DNA from: Neobacillus bataviensis LMG 21833
GTDB lineage: Bacteria > Bacillota > Bacilli > Bacillales > Cytobacillaceae
DNA length: 64,000 nucleotides
Direction: 5' to 3'
Assembly (NCBI RefSeq): GCF_000307875.1
Contig: NZ_AJLS01000035.1
Location: forward strand, 1-64,000
Part shown: one piece after another, positions 8,996-17,617 of the stretch
Position numbering within the stretch: position 1 is the first letter of the stretch
Layout of the letters: every line of letters starts with the position of its first letter
Notes under the pieces: model-generated
Told to the model about the DNA's origin: nothing
The model's input: the letters and a program-made list of their open reading frames with translations, nothing else
Databases searched by the model: none
Made by a program: the position numbers and the translations under genes

Positions 8996-10090
8996 ATGAA
9001 AGTTTTAGTAATCTGGCGGCTACTCACTGTTGGCGGGGTAAATGCCGGATGGAGAAACCGCTCGATTTATTTTAAACAGCAGGGGATTGATACCGAATTT
9101 TTATACACGACAGACCACGGCGGGCTGCATATTATGCAGGATGTTGCACCGGTTTATTTAACGAAGGATGAAAAAGAGATTATTAACATTATTAAGAAAA
9201 ATGCCTATGACGCGATCATTGTTGTCGATACTGGTGCCGCTTATAAATGGATCCGCAAGGCTAAATATCAGGGTCCAGTTATTATCGAAGCGCGGACTCC
9301 AGAGCTGATTAAGCTCATGCCGCACCTTACTTCCTTTAAAGGTATTCAGCCGGATTTAATTATTGTCCCTTCAAACTATCAAAAACGGTTAGTTTCTATT
9401 TTGACAAATGATGTACCGATAACTGTTATTTACAACGGTGTCGACACATCATTTTTCCGGGCATTACCCATTGAGGAAATCGACTTTAACACCGCTCCCA
9501 CGCTGCCAAAGGAGAAAAAAATTATCGGCTGGATTGGCAGATTGGACAAACGTAAGAATTGGCCCATGCTGATCGAGGTCGCAAAGAAGATTAAAAGTGA
9601 GCGCAGTGATATTGAAATTTGGATTATAGGCGGTGCACAAAGTGTCCAGCGTGAAGAGTTTAAAGCTGCTTGGCATGAAGAAGGTCTCACGGACATGATC
9701 AAGTGGTTTCCAGTGATTCCCTATCAGCAAATGCCTCATGTGTATGCGAAAATTCGCGAATCCGGCGGCTGCACCCTTGCGACAACTAAGTCCGAATCGT
9801 TTGGCAATACGTTTATTGAATCGATGATCTGCGGAGTTCCCGTTGTTGCTTCCAGAATGATGCCAGTTACAGAATTGGTACCAGAAAGCGAGACAGGTCT
9901 GCTTTTTCGCGGACAAAATGTCGATGATGCGGTCACGCAATTATATCAGATCTTAGATGACCGGAATGTCCAACAACGAATGTCACAGGCAGCAATTGAT
10001 CATGTTCAACAAAACTTCTCAATAGAAGCAGTAGCCGATGATTATATTCAGTTGTTAAAAAAATTAGGTGTGGATGGGGGGGGAGGCTAG
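8996..10090 (+). CDS. Glycosyltransferase family 4 (GT-B fold)
   Basis: The 364-residue cytoplasmic enzyme probably transfers a sugar from a nucleotide donor. The C-terminal half has the GT4 pattern: IGWIGRLDKRKNWPMLIEVA, then IWIIGGAQ, and KSESFGNTFIESMICGVPVVAS, which holds the EX7E acidic pair and donor-binding loop. The N-terminus (MKVLVIWRLLTVGGVNAGW) is the acceptor domain. ATG 8996 has AAAGGAGTAGG upstream. Its stop is directly followed by the ATG of the next gene, so the two are coupled. A uridylyltransferase gene two positions downstream suggests a UDP-sugar donor, which is inference. Confidence 0.82.
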   Translation: MKVLVIWRLLTVGGVNAGWRNRSIYFKQQGIDTEFLYTTDHGGLHIMQDVAPVYLTKDEKEIINIIKKNAYDAIIVVDTGAAYKWIRKAKYQGPVIIEARTPELIKLMPHLTSFKGIQPDLIIVPSNYQKRLVSILTNDVPITVIYNGVDTSFFRALPIEEIDFNTAPTLPKEKKIIGWIGRLDKRKNWPMLIEVAKKIKSERSDIEIWIIGGAQSVQREEFKAAWHEEGLTDMIKWFPVIPYQQMPHVYAKIRESGGCTLATTKSESFGNTFIESMICGVPVVASRMMPVTELVPESETGLLFRGQNVDDAVTQLYQILDDRNVQQRMSQAAIDHVQQNFSIEAVADDYIQLLKKLGVDGGGG

Positions 10091-10870
10091 ATGATTAAGC
10101 CCGCTGCGTATCTTAAGAAATTGGAAGGGAAATCGAATGCCCATTTAATCACGTTTAATGATGGCAGGGATTATGTGGTCAAATATTTTCAACCGGGCTT
10201 CGAAAAAACCTTGCCGAATGAATGGGTTGGTTATTGTCTAGCAAGATACCTAGGATTACCGGTACCATATGCTTGTATAGTGGATATACCCCAAAAATTT
10301 TCTTCGGAGATCCCTGAACTCGCCCAGATGCATCAAATGCAGTACCAATTCGCCTCCGTGTATGTCCCTGATTGCCTAAATGGGCATCAAGTTACCAATG
10401 TATCCAATATTGTTAACCATCAATCACTGGCAGGAATCATTTTATTGGATTATTGGTTATGTAATCAAGACCGCACTCGTAAAAATATTCTTTTGCGAGA
10501 GGTAGTGGGAGATTGTTACCAATTGTGGATGATTGATCAGGCAGAAATTTTCGGAACCTACAATTGGCTGAATGCTGATTTGGAAAGTTTGCCAGTGGAA
10601 GTATTGAAAAGTGCCACACATCAATTAATGGCGCAATATATTGAAAACGAACAGAGTTTTACTGAACATCTGGAGTTGATTCAAACGATGCCTATTCTTT
10701 TAATGGAGGAAATTGTCTCGCTCATCCCTGAGGACTGGCATGTGTCAAAAGAGGAAAAGAAGGCGATTGTGACTACCTTGGTAACGAGAAGGAAGGCCAT
10801 TCTGCCGCAGTTGACGCAAAAGTTTTTAAAAAAGGTTTATCGACCATTGCATACTAATGACGAAAAGTAA
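10091..10870 (+). CDS. HipA-like kinase domain protein
   Basis: The 259-residue protein resembles HipA/phosphoinositide-kinase-like proteins. VVKYF gives an ATP-binding lysine (K31), LCNQDRTRKNIL contains a DRxxxN catalytic loop (D127, N132), and MIDQAEIFG holds the metal-binding aspartate (D149). No HipB-type DNA-binding partner is adjacent, so it is unlikely to be a classical toxin. It starts immediately after the glycosyltransferase stop, using the GGGGGGAGG at the end of that gene as ribosome site. galU follows after 27 bases. Together with the kinase-like protein at 7903, this makes two different kinase folds in one sugar-transfer operon. The substrate is unknown. Confidence 0.65.
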   Translation: MIKPAAYLKKLEGKSNAHLITFNDGRDYVVKYFQPGFEKTLPNEWVGYCLARYLGLPVPYACIVDIPQKFSSEIPELAQMHQMQYQFASVYVPDCLNGHQVTNVSNIVNHQSLAGIILLDYWLCNQDRTRKNILLREVVGDCYQLWMIDQAEIFGTYNWLNADLESLPVEVLKSATHQLMAQYIENEQSFTEHLELIQTMPILLMEEIVSLIPEDWHVSKEEKKAIVTTLVTRRKAILPQLTQKFLKKVYRPLHTNDEK

Positions 10871-10897
10871 GAAATATTTTTAGAAGGGAGGGAGTTT

Positions 10898-11782
10898 ATG
10901 AAAATCCGTAAGGCCATTATTCCAGCTGCAGGGCTCGGGACACGGTTTTTACCAGCAACAAAAGCAGTGCCAAAGGAAATGATTCCGCTTGTTGATAAAC
11001 CCACGATTCAATATATTGTTGAAGAGGCCGCAGCGTCGGGGATTGAGGAAATTATTATCATAACAGGCAGGGGAAAACGGTCAATAGAGGACCACTTCGA
11101 TAAATCCTATGAGCTTGAAGATACGCTGTTTAAAAAAAACAAACTAATAGATTTGGCGAAAGTTCAACAAATATCCAGTTTAGTGAAAATCTATTATGTT
11201 CGCCAAAAGGAACCGAAGGGACTTGGGGATGCTATTCTTTGTGCCCAAAATATTATTGGCGATGAACCATTTGCGGTGATGCTTGGCGATGATGTAGTAC
11301 TGGCGGACGTTCCTTGTTTAAAACAACTGATTGATGTATTTGAGGATTATAATAGTTCAGTTGTTGCCATTCAACATGTTCCAGAACAGGATGTAAGTAA
11401 ATATGGCATCATTAAAACAAAAGGGGCAATGATTAAACCAGACATCTGTACAATTGAATCATTTATTGAAAAACCAATGAAAGAAGAGGCTCCGTCTACC
11501 TTAGCTGTCATGGGGCGTTATATTTTGAGCCCGAAGATTTTCCCCATATTGGAACGGCTTCCGGTTGGACAAGGCAGTGAATTGCAACTAACAGATGCCA
11601 TAAACGAATTAAACAAGGAACAGACTGTCTTAGGCTACAACTTCAAAGGAAACCGCTACGACATCGGTGACAAAATCGGCTACATCAAAGCAACCATCGA
11701 CATTGCACTCCAAAGAAACGACACCAGAGATGAAACTTTCACCTATTTGGAAGAAATAGTAAAACGGTGTCAGGCACCATAA
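10898..11782 (+). CDS. galU: UTP--glucose-1-phosphate uridylyltransferase
   Basis: Makes UDP-glucose from UTP and glucose-1-phosphate. The 294 residues align with GalU/GtaB from the N-terminus: KAIIPAAGLGTRFLPATKA is the nucleotide-binding signature, followed by PKEMIPLVDKPTIQYIVEEA, RQKEPKGLGDAI, MLGDDVVL, FIEKP and the C-terminal NRYDIGDKIGYIKAT. GAAGGGAGGGAG lies upstream of ATG 10898. The final residues (CQAP) are encoded by a copy of the dispersed hairpin element, so the natural C-terminus may have been altered when that element arrived. It could supply UDP-glucose to the glycosyltransferase upstream. Confidence 0.93.
   Translation: MKIRKAIIPAAGLGTRFLPATKAVPKEMIPLVDKPTIQYIVEEAAASGIEEIIIITGRGKRSIEDHFDKSYELEDTLFKKNKLIDLAKVQQISSLVKIYYVRQKEPKGLGDAILCAQNIIGDEPFAVMLGDDVVLADVPCLKQLIDVFEDYNSSVVAIQHVPEQDVSKYGIIKTKGAMIKPDICTIESFIEKPMKEEAPSTLAVMGRYILSPKIFPILERLPVGQGSELQLTDAINELNKEQTVLGYNFKGNRYDIGDKIGYIKATIDIALQRNDTRDETFTYLEEIVKRCQAP
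11766..11779. repeat. Dispersed hairpin element inside the galU 3' end, copy 3
   Basis: GGTGTCAGGCACCA lies within the last codons of galU and is translated as part of the C-terminal RCQAP. It is the only copy in the window that clearly contributes coding sequence. Confidence 0.75.
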
Positions 11783-11794
11783 AAAGACACTTTT

Positions 11795-11827
11795 GGCAAT
11801 TTGTCCACCTGAGGTGGACAAATTGCC
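11795..11827 (+). terminator. Terminator after galU
   Basis: Arms 11795-11809 and 11813-11827 pair perfectly around TGA, followed by CTTTCTTTTT. It ends the kinase-glycosyltransferase-galU run. Confidence 0.88.
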
Positions 11828-12080
11828 CTTTCTTTTTGCATATATTTATATTTGAGAGACTTTGTGGGTTGTAGTTTGTGAAGGTTTTTCTTATGATGGT
11901 ATGGTGTATAGTATTACCATTATGAATTTAGGAAATTTCTCTTTATTGCTTGGGAAAGCGCATATTCAGACATTTCTCGAGTTATTATGTCGGAAGGGCG
12001 TCTATTCTAGTGCATTTGTTTCATTTGAACCATTACATAGGGATTTTGTTGAAATATATGGTTTTGGGGAGGGCTTATTT

Positions 12081-12326
12081 ATGAATAAACATGTCATCGT
12101 CTATACGACAAATGATTGTATTGAATGCTCAATGGTCAAACAGGTTCTCACACAAGAAGGGATTGCCTTTGAAATTCGGGATGTGTCGACAAACGCGGAC
12201 TATCAAAAGGAAGTGGAGAAATTTGGTTTTATGGGAGTCCCCGTGACCGTAGTTGGCGAGCGAACAGTAAAAGGATTTACCAATGAACTTAAGGAACTAA
12301 TAGATTTTGTGAAAATCAGGGATTAA
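12081..12326 (+). CDS. Glutaredoxin-like thiol oxidoreductase
   Basis: An 81-residue thioredoxin-fold protein of the glutaredoxin/NrdH type. YTTNDCIECSMVK carries the redox CxxC (C13 and C16), FMGVPVTV holds the cis-proline loop and TVKGFTNELKELI is the C-terminal helix region. I chose ATG 12081 because GGGGAGGG lies 7 bases upstream; the reading frame extends further back but that part shows no similarity or ribosome site. It appears to be a single gene, with a weak stem after it and the TPP-regulated operon downstream. The partner protein is unknown. Confidence 0.82.
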   Translation: MNKHVIVYTTNDCIECSMVKQVLTQEGIAFEIRDVSTNADYQKEVEKFGFMGVPVTVVGERTVKGFTNELKELIDFVKIRD

Positions 12327-12378
12327 GGGACATGAAGACTTATCCCGAATGGTGCATAATCTCGGGCAAGTATTTTTC

Positions 12379-12407
12379 TTTACATCAATGGTAATTAGCG
12401 GTAATAT
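12379..12407 (+). promoter_or_regulatory. Sigma-A promoter of the thiamine operon
   Basis: TTTACA at 12379-12384 and TAATAT at 12402-12407 are separated by exactly 17 bases. Transcription would start a few bases downstream and cover the TPP riboswitch. Confidence 0.65.
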
Positions 12408-12435
12408 GTACTTAATTTAATATGTGATGTATCTA

Positions 12436-12530
12436 CTAGGGGTGCCCTGTTATCAGGCTGAGAGAAAACGTTATGTTTTTAACCCTTTGGACCTGATCTG
12501 GGTAATACCAGCGTAGGAAAGTAGTCGAGC
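12436..12530 (+). ncRNA. TPP riboswitch (THI element)
   Basis: The conserved blocks of the thi-box are present in order: GGGGTGCCC, CAGGCTGAGAG, then ACCCTTTGGACCTGATCTGGGTAATACCAGCGTAGGAAAGTA in consensus form. It senses thiamine pyrophosphate. A terminator hairpin follows at 12558 and thiM starts just beyond it, so binding would be expected to stop transcription of the thiM-thiY operon. Confidence 0.96.
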
Positions 12531-12557
12531 GTACTGTTATTTATTCGCTTTCTACCT

Positions 12558-12583
12558 AACCAGGTCCAAATATGGATCTGGTT
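12558..12583 (+). terminator. Riboswitch expression-platform terminator
   Basis: AACCAGGTCC (12558-12567) pairs with GGATCTGGTT (12574-12583) with one G-U pair, followed by a T-tract. Its left arm resembles the ACCTGATCTGGGT part of the aptamer, which fits a structural switch. Confidence 0.8.
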
Positions 12584-12616
12584 TTTTTATTTTTAAAAAG
12601 AAATGGGGAGATTGGT

Positions 12617-13435
12617 TTGGAAAAAAGTAAATTGGCAGAAACATTACAAAAGGTTAGGGAGGAAAACCCACTAGTACATAATATGACGAATGTAGTCGTC
12701 ACTAATTTTACAGCAAATGGGCTCCTTGCCCTGGGGGCTTCACCAGTTATGGCGAATGCCAAAGAAGAAGCCGCGGATATGGCAAAAATTGCGAGTTCAC
12801 TAGTTTTGAATATTGGTACATTAAACCCGCAGACGGTAGAGGCGATGTTCTTGGCGGGAAAGGCTGCCAATGCGTATGGAGTTCCCGTTATCTTTGATCC
12901 AGTTGGTGCGGGCGCTACACCGTATCGAACAGATACGGCACAAAAATTAATGAATGAGCTCAAAGTGGCCGTGATTAGAGGAAATGCCGCCGAGATTGCC
13001 AATGTCGTTGGGGAGAAGTGGGAAATTAAGGGCGTTGATGTAGGAGCAGGGAAAGGGAACACCATAGAACTGGCGGTCACTGCTGCGGAGAAATTGCATT
13101 GTGTTGTTGTTATTACAGGAAAAGAGGACGTCGTCACCGATGGGAAAACAACTTATATAGTCACAAATGGGCATCCCATTTTGACAAAAGTAACGGGGAC
13201 TGGCTGCCTGCTAACCTCGGTGATTGGTGCATTTGCAGGAGTGGAAAAGGATCTAATTCAAGCTTCGGTGGCTGCCTTAACCTACTATGGTGTTGCTGCG
13301 GATAAGGCAGCGGCGAAAATAGCTCCATTAGGGCCTGGCAGCTTCCAAATGGAATTTTTAAATCAATTATCAATGGTTTCTTCTGAAGATATGAATATTT
13401 ATGCTTCTGTTAAAAAGTGGAATGGGGGAATATAA
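12617..13435 (+). CDS. thiM: Hydroxyethylthiazole kinase
   Basis: Phosphorylates the thiazole alcohol (THZ) so that it can be joined to the pyrimidine, a salvage step. The 272 residues show the family start [29 protein letters not shown], the [15 protein letters not shown] segment, [10 protein letters not shown] and the catalytic [10 protein letters not shown] loop near the C-terminus. TTG 12617 has GGGGAG 6 bases upstream. The ATG at 12572 lies in the terminator hairpin and is not a credible start. It is the first gene under the TPP riboswitch and ends one base before thiD. Confidence 0.95.
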   Translation: MEKSKLAETLQKVREENPLVHNMTNVVVTNFTANGLLALGASPVMANAKEEAADMAKIASSLVLNIGTLNPQTVEAMFLAGKAANAYGVPVIFDPVGAGATPYRTDTAQKLMNELKVAVIRGNAAEIANVVGEKWEIKGVDVGAGKGNTIELAVTAAEKLHCVVVITGKEDVVTDGKTTYIVTNGHPILTKVTGTGCLLTSVIGAFAGVEKDLIQASVAALTYYGVAADKAAAKIAPLGPGSFQMEFLNQLSMVSSEDMNIYASVKKWNGGI

Positions 13436-13436
13436 G

Positions 13437-14255
13437 ATGAGAAAAGCATTAACAATCGCTGGGTCTGACAGCGGCGGCGGTGCAGGGATTCAAGCAGATT
13501 TGAAGACGTTTCAGGAATTAGAGGTTTTTGGCATGTCAGCTGTGACTGCAGTTACGGCACAAAATACAGTAGGAGTCCACGCTGTTTACCCGATGACGGC
13601 AGAGGCGGTCGCCAAACAGATTGAAGCAATCGGAGAGGATATGGGGGCGGATGCGGTAAAAACAGGAATGCTTTTTAGCGCTGAAATTATCGAAACTGTT
13701 TCTGATTATCTCAAAAAATACCGATGGAGAAATGTGGTTATCGATCCTGTGATGATTGCCAAAGGCGGCGCCCCTTTACTACAACAGGAAGCCATTTTCG
13801 CTATGAAACATTATTTATTACCGCTTGCCGAAGTCATTACACCCAATATTCCAGAGGCGGAAGTGTTAACGGGGATGAAAATTCAAACTCTTGAGGATAA
13901 AAGACAGGCGGCAGTTAGGCTATGCGACCTTGGTGTAAGAAATGTCGTGATTAAAGGCGGTCATGACGAAAATGAGACAACGTCCACTGATTTATTTTTT
14001 GACGGGAATGAATTCCATACCTTTACGAGCAAGCGAATCCATACGAAAAACACTCATGGAACAGGATGTACCTTCTCGGCTGTTATTACCGCTGAATTAG
14101 CGAAGGGCTCCACCGTGTTTGATGCAGTATCAATAGCGAAGGATTTCATTCAAGCTGCCATTGAAGATGGTATTTCAATTGGCAACGGTCATGGACCGAC
14201 AAACCACTGGGCCTATGGAAAAAGAAAATTTATTAGGGAGTTAGCAAAGTCATGA
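13437..14255 (+). CDS. thiD: Hydroxymethylpyrimidine (phosphate) kinase
   Basis: Carries out the phosphorylation of HMP and HMP-phosphate to HMP-diphosphate. The 272-residue ribokinase-like enzyme has the substrate-binding start TIAGSDSGGGAGIQADLKTF, GADAVKTGML, VIDPVMIAKGG, TPNIPEAE and the anion-hole loop THGTGCTFSA. ATG 13437 has GGGGGAA about 7 bases upstream, one base after the thiM stop. Its last four bases overlap thiE (ATGA), so translation is probably coupled. Confidence 0.95.
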   Translation: MRKALTIAGSDSGGGAGIQADLKTFQELEVFGMSAVTAVTAQNTVGVHAVYPMTAEAVAKQIEAIGEDMGADAVKTGMLFSAEIIETVSDYLKKYRWRNVVIDPVMIAKGGAPLLQQEAIFAMKHYLLPLAEVITPNIPEAEVLTGMKIQTLEDKRQAAVRLCDLGVRNVVIKGGHDENETTSTDLFFDGNEFHTFTSKRIHTKNTHGTGCTFSAVITAELAKGSTVFDAVSIAKDFIQAAIEDGISIGNGHGPTNHWAYGKRKFIRELAKS

Positions 14256-14890
14256 ATAACTTACGTGAGTTAATACGTGTTTATTTTATAATGGGGAGCC
14301 CGAACTGCTATAAAGAACCAAAGGCTGTATTAAAAGAAGCAATTGCCGGTGGGATCACCCTTTTTCAATTCCGTGAAAAGGGTGATGGGGCTCTATCCGG
14401 TGCCGAAAAATTGACCCTTGCAAAAGAACTTCAAGTAATCTGCAAGGAGAACCATATTCCATTCATTGTCAATGATGATATTGAGCTTGCGGTTGCAATT
14501 GGGGCAGATGGAGTTCATATCGGACAAGAGGATGGGCCGGTAAAAACGGTAAGGGAAAGGATTGGCGATATGACTCTTGGGGTTTCTGTACATTCGATGG
14601 AGGAGGCGATAATTGCATTGCAAAATGGTGCTGATTATTTCGGGATTGGGCCTATTTTTCCGACGAAAACAAAGGAAGATGCCAAGCCATCTAAAGGAAC
14701 CAGCCTTATCGAAACACTGCGAAAAAATGGATACACCATCCCGATTGTGGGAATTGGCGGAATTACCAGCGAAAATGCCGCTTCCGTTATGGAAGCAGGG
14801 GCAGATGGTGTTTCGGTGATCACCGCGATTAGCCATGCAGAGTCACCAAGGGAAGCAGCAAAAGCAATTAGAAAAAACGTAGGGGAGTGA
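14252..14890 (+). CDS. thiE: Thiamine-phosphate synthase
   Basis: Joins HMP-diphosphate and thiazole phosphate to give thiamine monophosphate. The 212-residue TIM barrel shows family motifs: FQFREKG with the pyrophosphate-contacting residues, FIVNDDIELA, DGVHIGQED, YFGIGPIFPTKTK and VGIGGITSENAASVMEAGADGVSVI. It overlaps thiD by four bases. The product of ThiM and ThiD meets here, completing the salvage pathway. Neither thiC nor thiazole-forming genes are in the window. Confidence 0.95.
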   Translation: MNNLRELIRVYFIMGSPNCYKEPKAVLKEAIAGGITLFQFREKGDGALSGAEKLTLAKELQVICKENHIPFIVNDDIELAVAIGADGVHIGQEDGPVKTVRERIGDMTLGVSVHSMEEAIIALQNGADYFGIGPIFPTKTKEDAKPSKGTSLIETLRKNGYTIPIVGIGGITSENAASVMEAGADGVSVITAISHAESPREAAKAIRKNVGE

Positions 14891-14897
14891 AAAGGAA

Positions 14898-15416
14898 ATG
14901 AAGAAAACTTATAAACTGACGTTGACGGCGATGATGATTGCGATTGGCACTATCTCCAGCAGCCTGGTTTCAATTCCGATTGGATTTACAAAGGTGTTTC
15001 CAGTTCAGCACTTTTTGAATGTATTGTCAGCGGTGCTATTGGGACCGTTTTACGCTGTCGCCCAGGCTTTTTGTGTCTCGTTGCTAAGAAATCTAATGGG
15101 AACGGGTTCCATTTTTGCCTTTCCTGGCAGTATGGTCGGAGCGCTGCTTGCATCCCTATTATTTTTAAAAACTAGAAAAATCTATTTAGCATTTATCGGG
15201 GAAGTCATTGGAACGGGGATTATTGGTGCGATCCTATGTTATCCAATTGCCACTCTATTTTTAGGGAAGGAAGCAACCTTATTTGGATTTATCCCATTAT
15301 TTATCTTTAGTTCGTTTGTGGGAGCTCTGCTAGGGTTTGTGATCTTAACGGTATTCTTACGAAAGAAAGTCTTGATTAGGGCTGGCCATTCTTTTAACAA
15401 TGAATTGGGGGAGTAG
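14898..15416 (+). CDS. thiW: ECF transporter S component ThiW (thiazole uptake)
   Basis: The 172-residue protein has five or six membrane segments and resembles ThiW, the substrate-binding S component of an energy-coupling-factor transporter for the thiazole precursor. TYKLTLTAMMIAIGTISSS is the typical N-terminus of S components. It would need the shared EcfA/EcfA'/EcfT module encoded elsewhere. GGGGAGTG lies upstream of ATG 14898, and the position between thiE and tenA in a TPP-regulated operon supports the assignment. Confidence 0.85.
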   Translation: MKKTYKLTLTAMMIAIGTISSSLVSIPIGFTKVFPVQHFLNVLSAVLLGPFYAVAQAFCVSLLRNLMGTGSIFAFPGSMVGALLASLLFLKTRKIYLAFIGEVIGTGIIGAILCYPIATLFLGKEATLFGFIPLFIFSSFVGALLGFVILTVFLRKKVLIRAGHSFNNELGE

Positions 15417-15418
15417 GA

Positions 15419-16090
15419 ATGAAATTTTCTCATCGACTGTATGAAAAGGTAAGAGAAATTTGGGAAAAAACTCATCAACATCCATTTGTTGACGGGTTAG
15501 GGAAGGGGAACCTTCCTGTGGAATCATTTATTCGTTACATGAAGCAGGATTATATATTTTTAATCGACTATTCCAAGCTTTTTGCATTGGGGGCAGTTAA
15601 AGCAAGCAATCTCGAAACGATGGCTGCCTTTGCCAAACTGCTCCATGAAACGCTTCATGGTGAAATGGAACTGCACAGGGGATATGCAGCCAAATTTGGC
15701 ATTAGTCAACAACAGCTTGAAGAAACAAAACCAACTCCCACCAATTTAGCCTACACACGGTATATGTTGAACGTTGCTCAAAATGGAGAATTAGCAGAAT
15801 TAATTACAGCTTTATTGCCATGTATGTGGAGCTACTGGGAGATTAGCAGAATGCTAGCAAACAAATATCCAGAAGCTAGCAAGCATTCACTATATGGCGA
15901 TTGGATAAAAATGTATGCCTCTGATGAATTTGGTTCATTGGCAACGTGGCTGATTGAGTTATTAGATCAATTGACAGAAGGAAAACCAGAACGAGAATTA
16001 GCAGCGTTAGAAGGACATTTCCTTACGGCCTCCCGCTTTGAGTACATGTTCTGGGATATGATTTACGAAGGGGAGGATTGGCCTGTCTAA
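15419..16090 (+). CDS. tenA: Aminopyrimidine aminohydrolase / thiaminase II
   Basis: Hydrolyses 4-amino-5-aminomethyl-2-methylpyrimidine, a breakdown product of thiamine, to HMP for reuse. The 223 residues match TenA: catalytic C135 lies in LLPCMWSYWEI, D44 in MKQDYIFL and conserved E/Y residues near the C-terminus (SRFEYMFWDMI). ATG 15419 follows thiW by two bases. The next genes encode a ThiXYZ transporter, which brings the formylated precursor of the TenA substrate into the cell in related bacteria. Confidence 0.93.
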   Translation: MKFSHRLYEKVREIWEKTHQHPFVDGLGKGNLPVESFIRYMKQDYIFLIDYSKLFALGAVKASNLETMAAFAKLLHETLHGEMELHRGYAAKFGISQQQLEETKPTPTNLAYTRYMLNVAQNGELAELITALLPCMWSYWEISRMLANKYPEASKHSLYGDWIKMYASDEFGSLATWLIELLDQLTEGKPERELAALEGHFLTASRFEYMFWDMIYEGEDWPV

Positions 16091-16097
16091 CACCAAG

Positions 16098-16838
16098 ATG
16101 TTATCAATCGAAAACCTTACATACGCTTTTGACGGGAATGCAAGACCCATTTTTCAAAAAGTTTCAATGGCTGTAAAAGCGGGAGAATTTGTTTCTGTTA
16201 TTGGTGAAAGCGGTTCTGGAAAAAGTACGCTTTTTAAATTGATAACTGGATTATTGGAGCCACATACGGGTGAAATCAGGATTCATGGTGCACATCCCGG
16301 AAACAGATTAGGCAATGTAGGGTATATGCCGCAAAAGGATTTGCTTTTACCCTGGAGGACGGTTATAGAAAATGTCATTCTCCCGCTTGAAGTCACGAAG
16401 GAAAATCGTCAGCGGAAAATTCCAGAGATTCACGAATGGCTGGCCAGATTTGGCTTGGCAGATGTTGAACATGCCTATCCGGATGAGCTTTCCGGCGGGA
16501 TGAGGCAGCGGGTTGCTTTTTTACGAACCATCATGACAGGGAAAGACTTGTTATTATTAGATGAACCGTTCGGGGCACTCGATTCGCTAACGAAACGGAA
16601 CATGCACAGTTGGCTGCTAGGACTCTGGGGGAATTTACAAAAAACGGTTTTGTTCATCACCCATGATTTAGAAGAAGCCATTTTGTTAAGCGACCGGATT
16701 ATTTTGCTTGGAAAAAGCGGGACTATAAAAGAAATTAAAGTCAACCTTCCACGACCAAGAGATGCAGAAATAATCTATCAATCCGAATTTATCGTGATGA
16801 GAAAAGAATTGGAGCGGCTGATTCAAGATGAAAATTAA
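16098..16838 (+). CDS. thiZ: ABC transporter ATP-binding protein ThiZ
   Basis: ATPase of a thiamine-precursor importer. Walker A is GESGSGKST (about residues 37-45), the Q-loop is GYMPQKDLLLPW, the signature is LSGGMRQRVAFLR and Walker B is LLLLDEPFGALD, followed by the switch histidine (ITHD). ATG 16098 lacks a close ribosome site, while GGGGAGG at 16070-16076 is 6 bases before an in-frame CTG (16083), so a CTG start adding five residues is possible. The permease gene overlaps its end by 11 bases. Confidence 0.9.
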   Translation: MLSIENLTYAFDGNARPIFQKVSMAVKAGEFVSVIGESGSGKSTLFKLITGLLEPHTGEIRIHGAHPGNRLGNVGYMPQKDLLLPWRTVIENVILPLEVTKENRQRKIPEIHEWLARFGLADVEHAYPDELSGGMRQRVAFLRTIMTGKDLLLLDEPFGALDSLTKRNMHSWLLGLWGNLQKTVLFITHDLEEAILLSDRIILLGKSGTIKEIKVNLPRPRDAEIIYQSEFIVMRKELERLIQDEN

Positions 16839-17598
16839 TTGGAGAACATGGTTAGGGGATTATGGTCTATTCCTGATAGTGGCCATTTTGTTAGTAAGTG
16901 GTTGGGAGTGGATTGTAAGCAGCGGAATGGTTCCGTCTTTTATTTTGCCATCACCTACGGAAATTGGTGCGGCACTTACGGACAACCGGGTGCTCTTGTT
17001 CAAGGTACATTTGCCAGCAACCTTAAAAGAGGTATTGATTGGGTTTGGTCTATCACTTGCCGGCGGTTTGCTGCTTGGCGTTGGCATGCACTTTTCCCGC
17101 ACTTTAGAAAAAATATTGTACCCATTTCTGGTGATTTCACAAACTATTCCGTTGATTGCGATATCACCTATTTTTATTATGTGGTTTGGGTATTCGATTT
17201 GGAGCAAAATTGCGGTCACCATTTTAATCGCAATTTTTCCAATTGTTGTGAGTACCTATGATGGGCTGAAGGCAGGCGGTGGTGAGTACCGGGAGTTACT
17301 GCAGACAATGGGCGCCAATCGCTGGACTATTTTTAAAAAAATCCAGGTACCGTTGGCATTGCCATCGATCTTGTCCGGCTTGAAAATGTCTGTGGTTTAT
17401 TGTGTTGTCGGTGCAACCATTGGTGAATGGCTCGGGGCGAGTGAGGGGCTTGGTTATTTCAGCCGGCGGATGTCGGGTAATCTGAAAGCGGATGCCGTTT
17501 TTGCCGCCATCTTCCTCCTGTCATTAATAGGGATTGTCTTATTTTTATGTATTAGTTTCATTGAAAAGTATTTATTGAAAAATATAATTCGGAACTAG
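16828..17598 (+). CDS. thiX: ABC transporter permease ThiX
   Basis: The 256-residue inner-membrane permease has about six helices and belongs to the nitrate/taurate/aminopyrimidine type. The EAA loop that contacts the ATPase is visible as ELLQTMGANRWTIFKKIQVPLALPSILSGLK. It overlaps thiZ by 11 bases and is followed 19 bases later by the binding protein gene, completing a full ThiXYZ importer. The transported compound is probably a formylaminopyrimidine, as for characterised ThiXYZ; this is by homology and gene order. Confidence 0.9.
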   Translation: MKINWRTWLGDYGLFLIVAILLVSGWEWIVSSGMVPSFILPSPTEIGAALTDNRVLLFKVHLPATLKEVLIGFGLSLAGGLLLGVGMHFSRTLEKILYPFLVISQTIPLIAISPIFIMWFGYSIWSKIAVTILIAIFPIVVSTYDGLKAGGGEYRELLQTMGANRWTIFKKIQVPLALPSILSGLKMSVVYCVVGATIGEWLGASEGLGYFSRRMSGNLKADAVFAAIFLLSLIGIVLFLCISFIEKYLLKNIIRN

Positions 17599-17617
17599 AA
17601 AGGTTTTGGGAAATTCA

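Noticed and set aside
10091..10870. HipAB toxin-antitoxin system
   Set aside because: Only the kinase fold is present. There is no HipB-like DNA-binding gene, and the gene is coupled to a glycosyltransferase.
12342..12371. Terminator after the glutaredoxin gene
   Set aside because: The five-base stem with a long loop is too weak to call.
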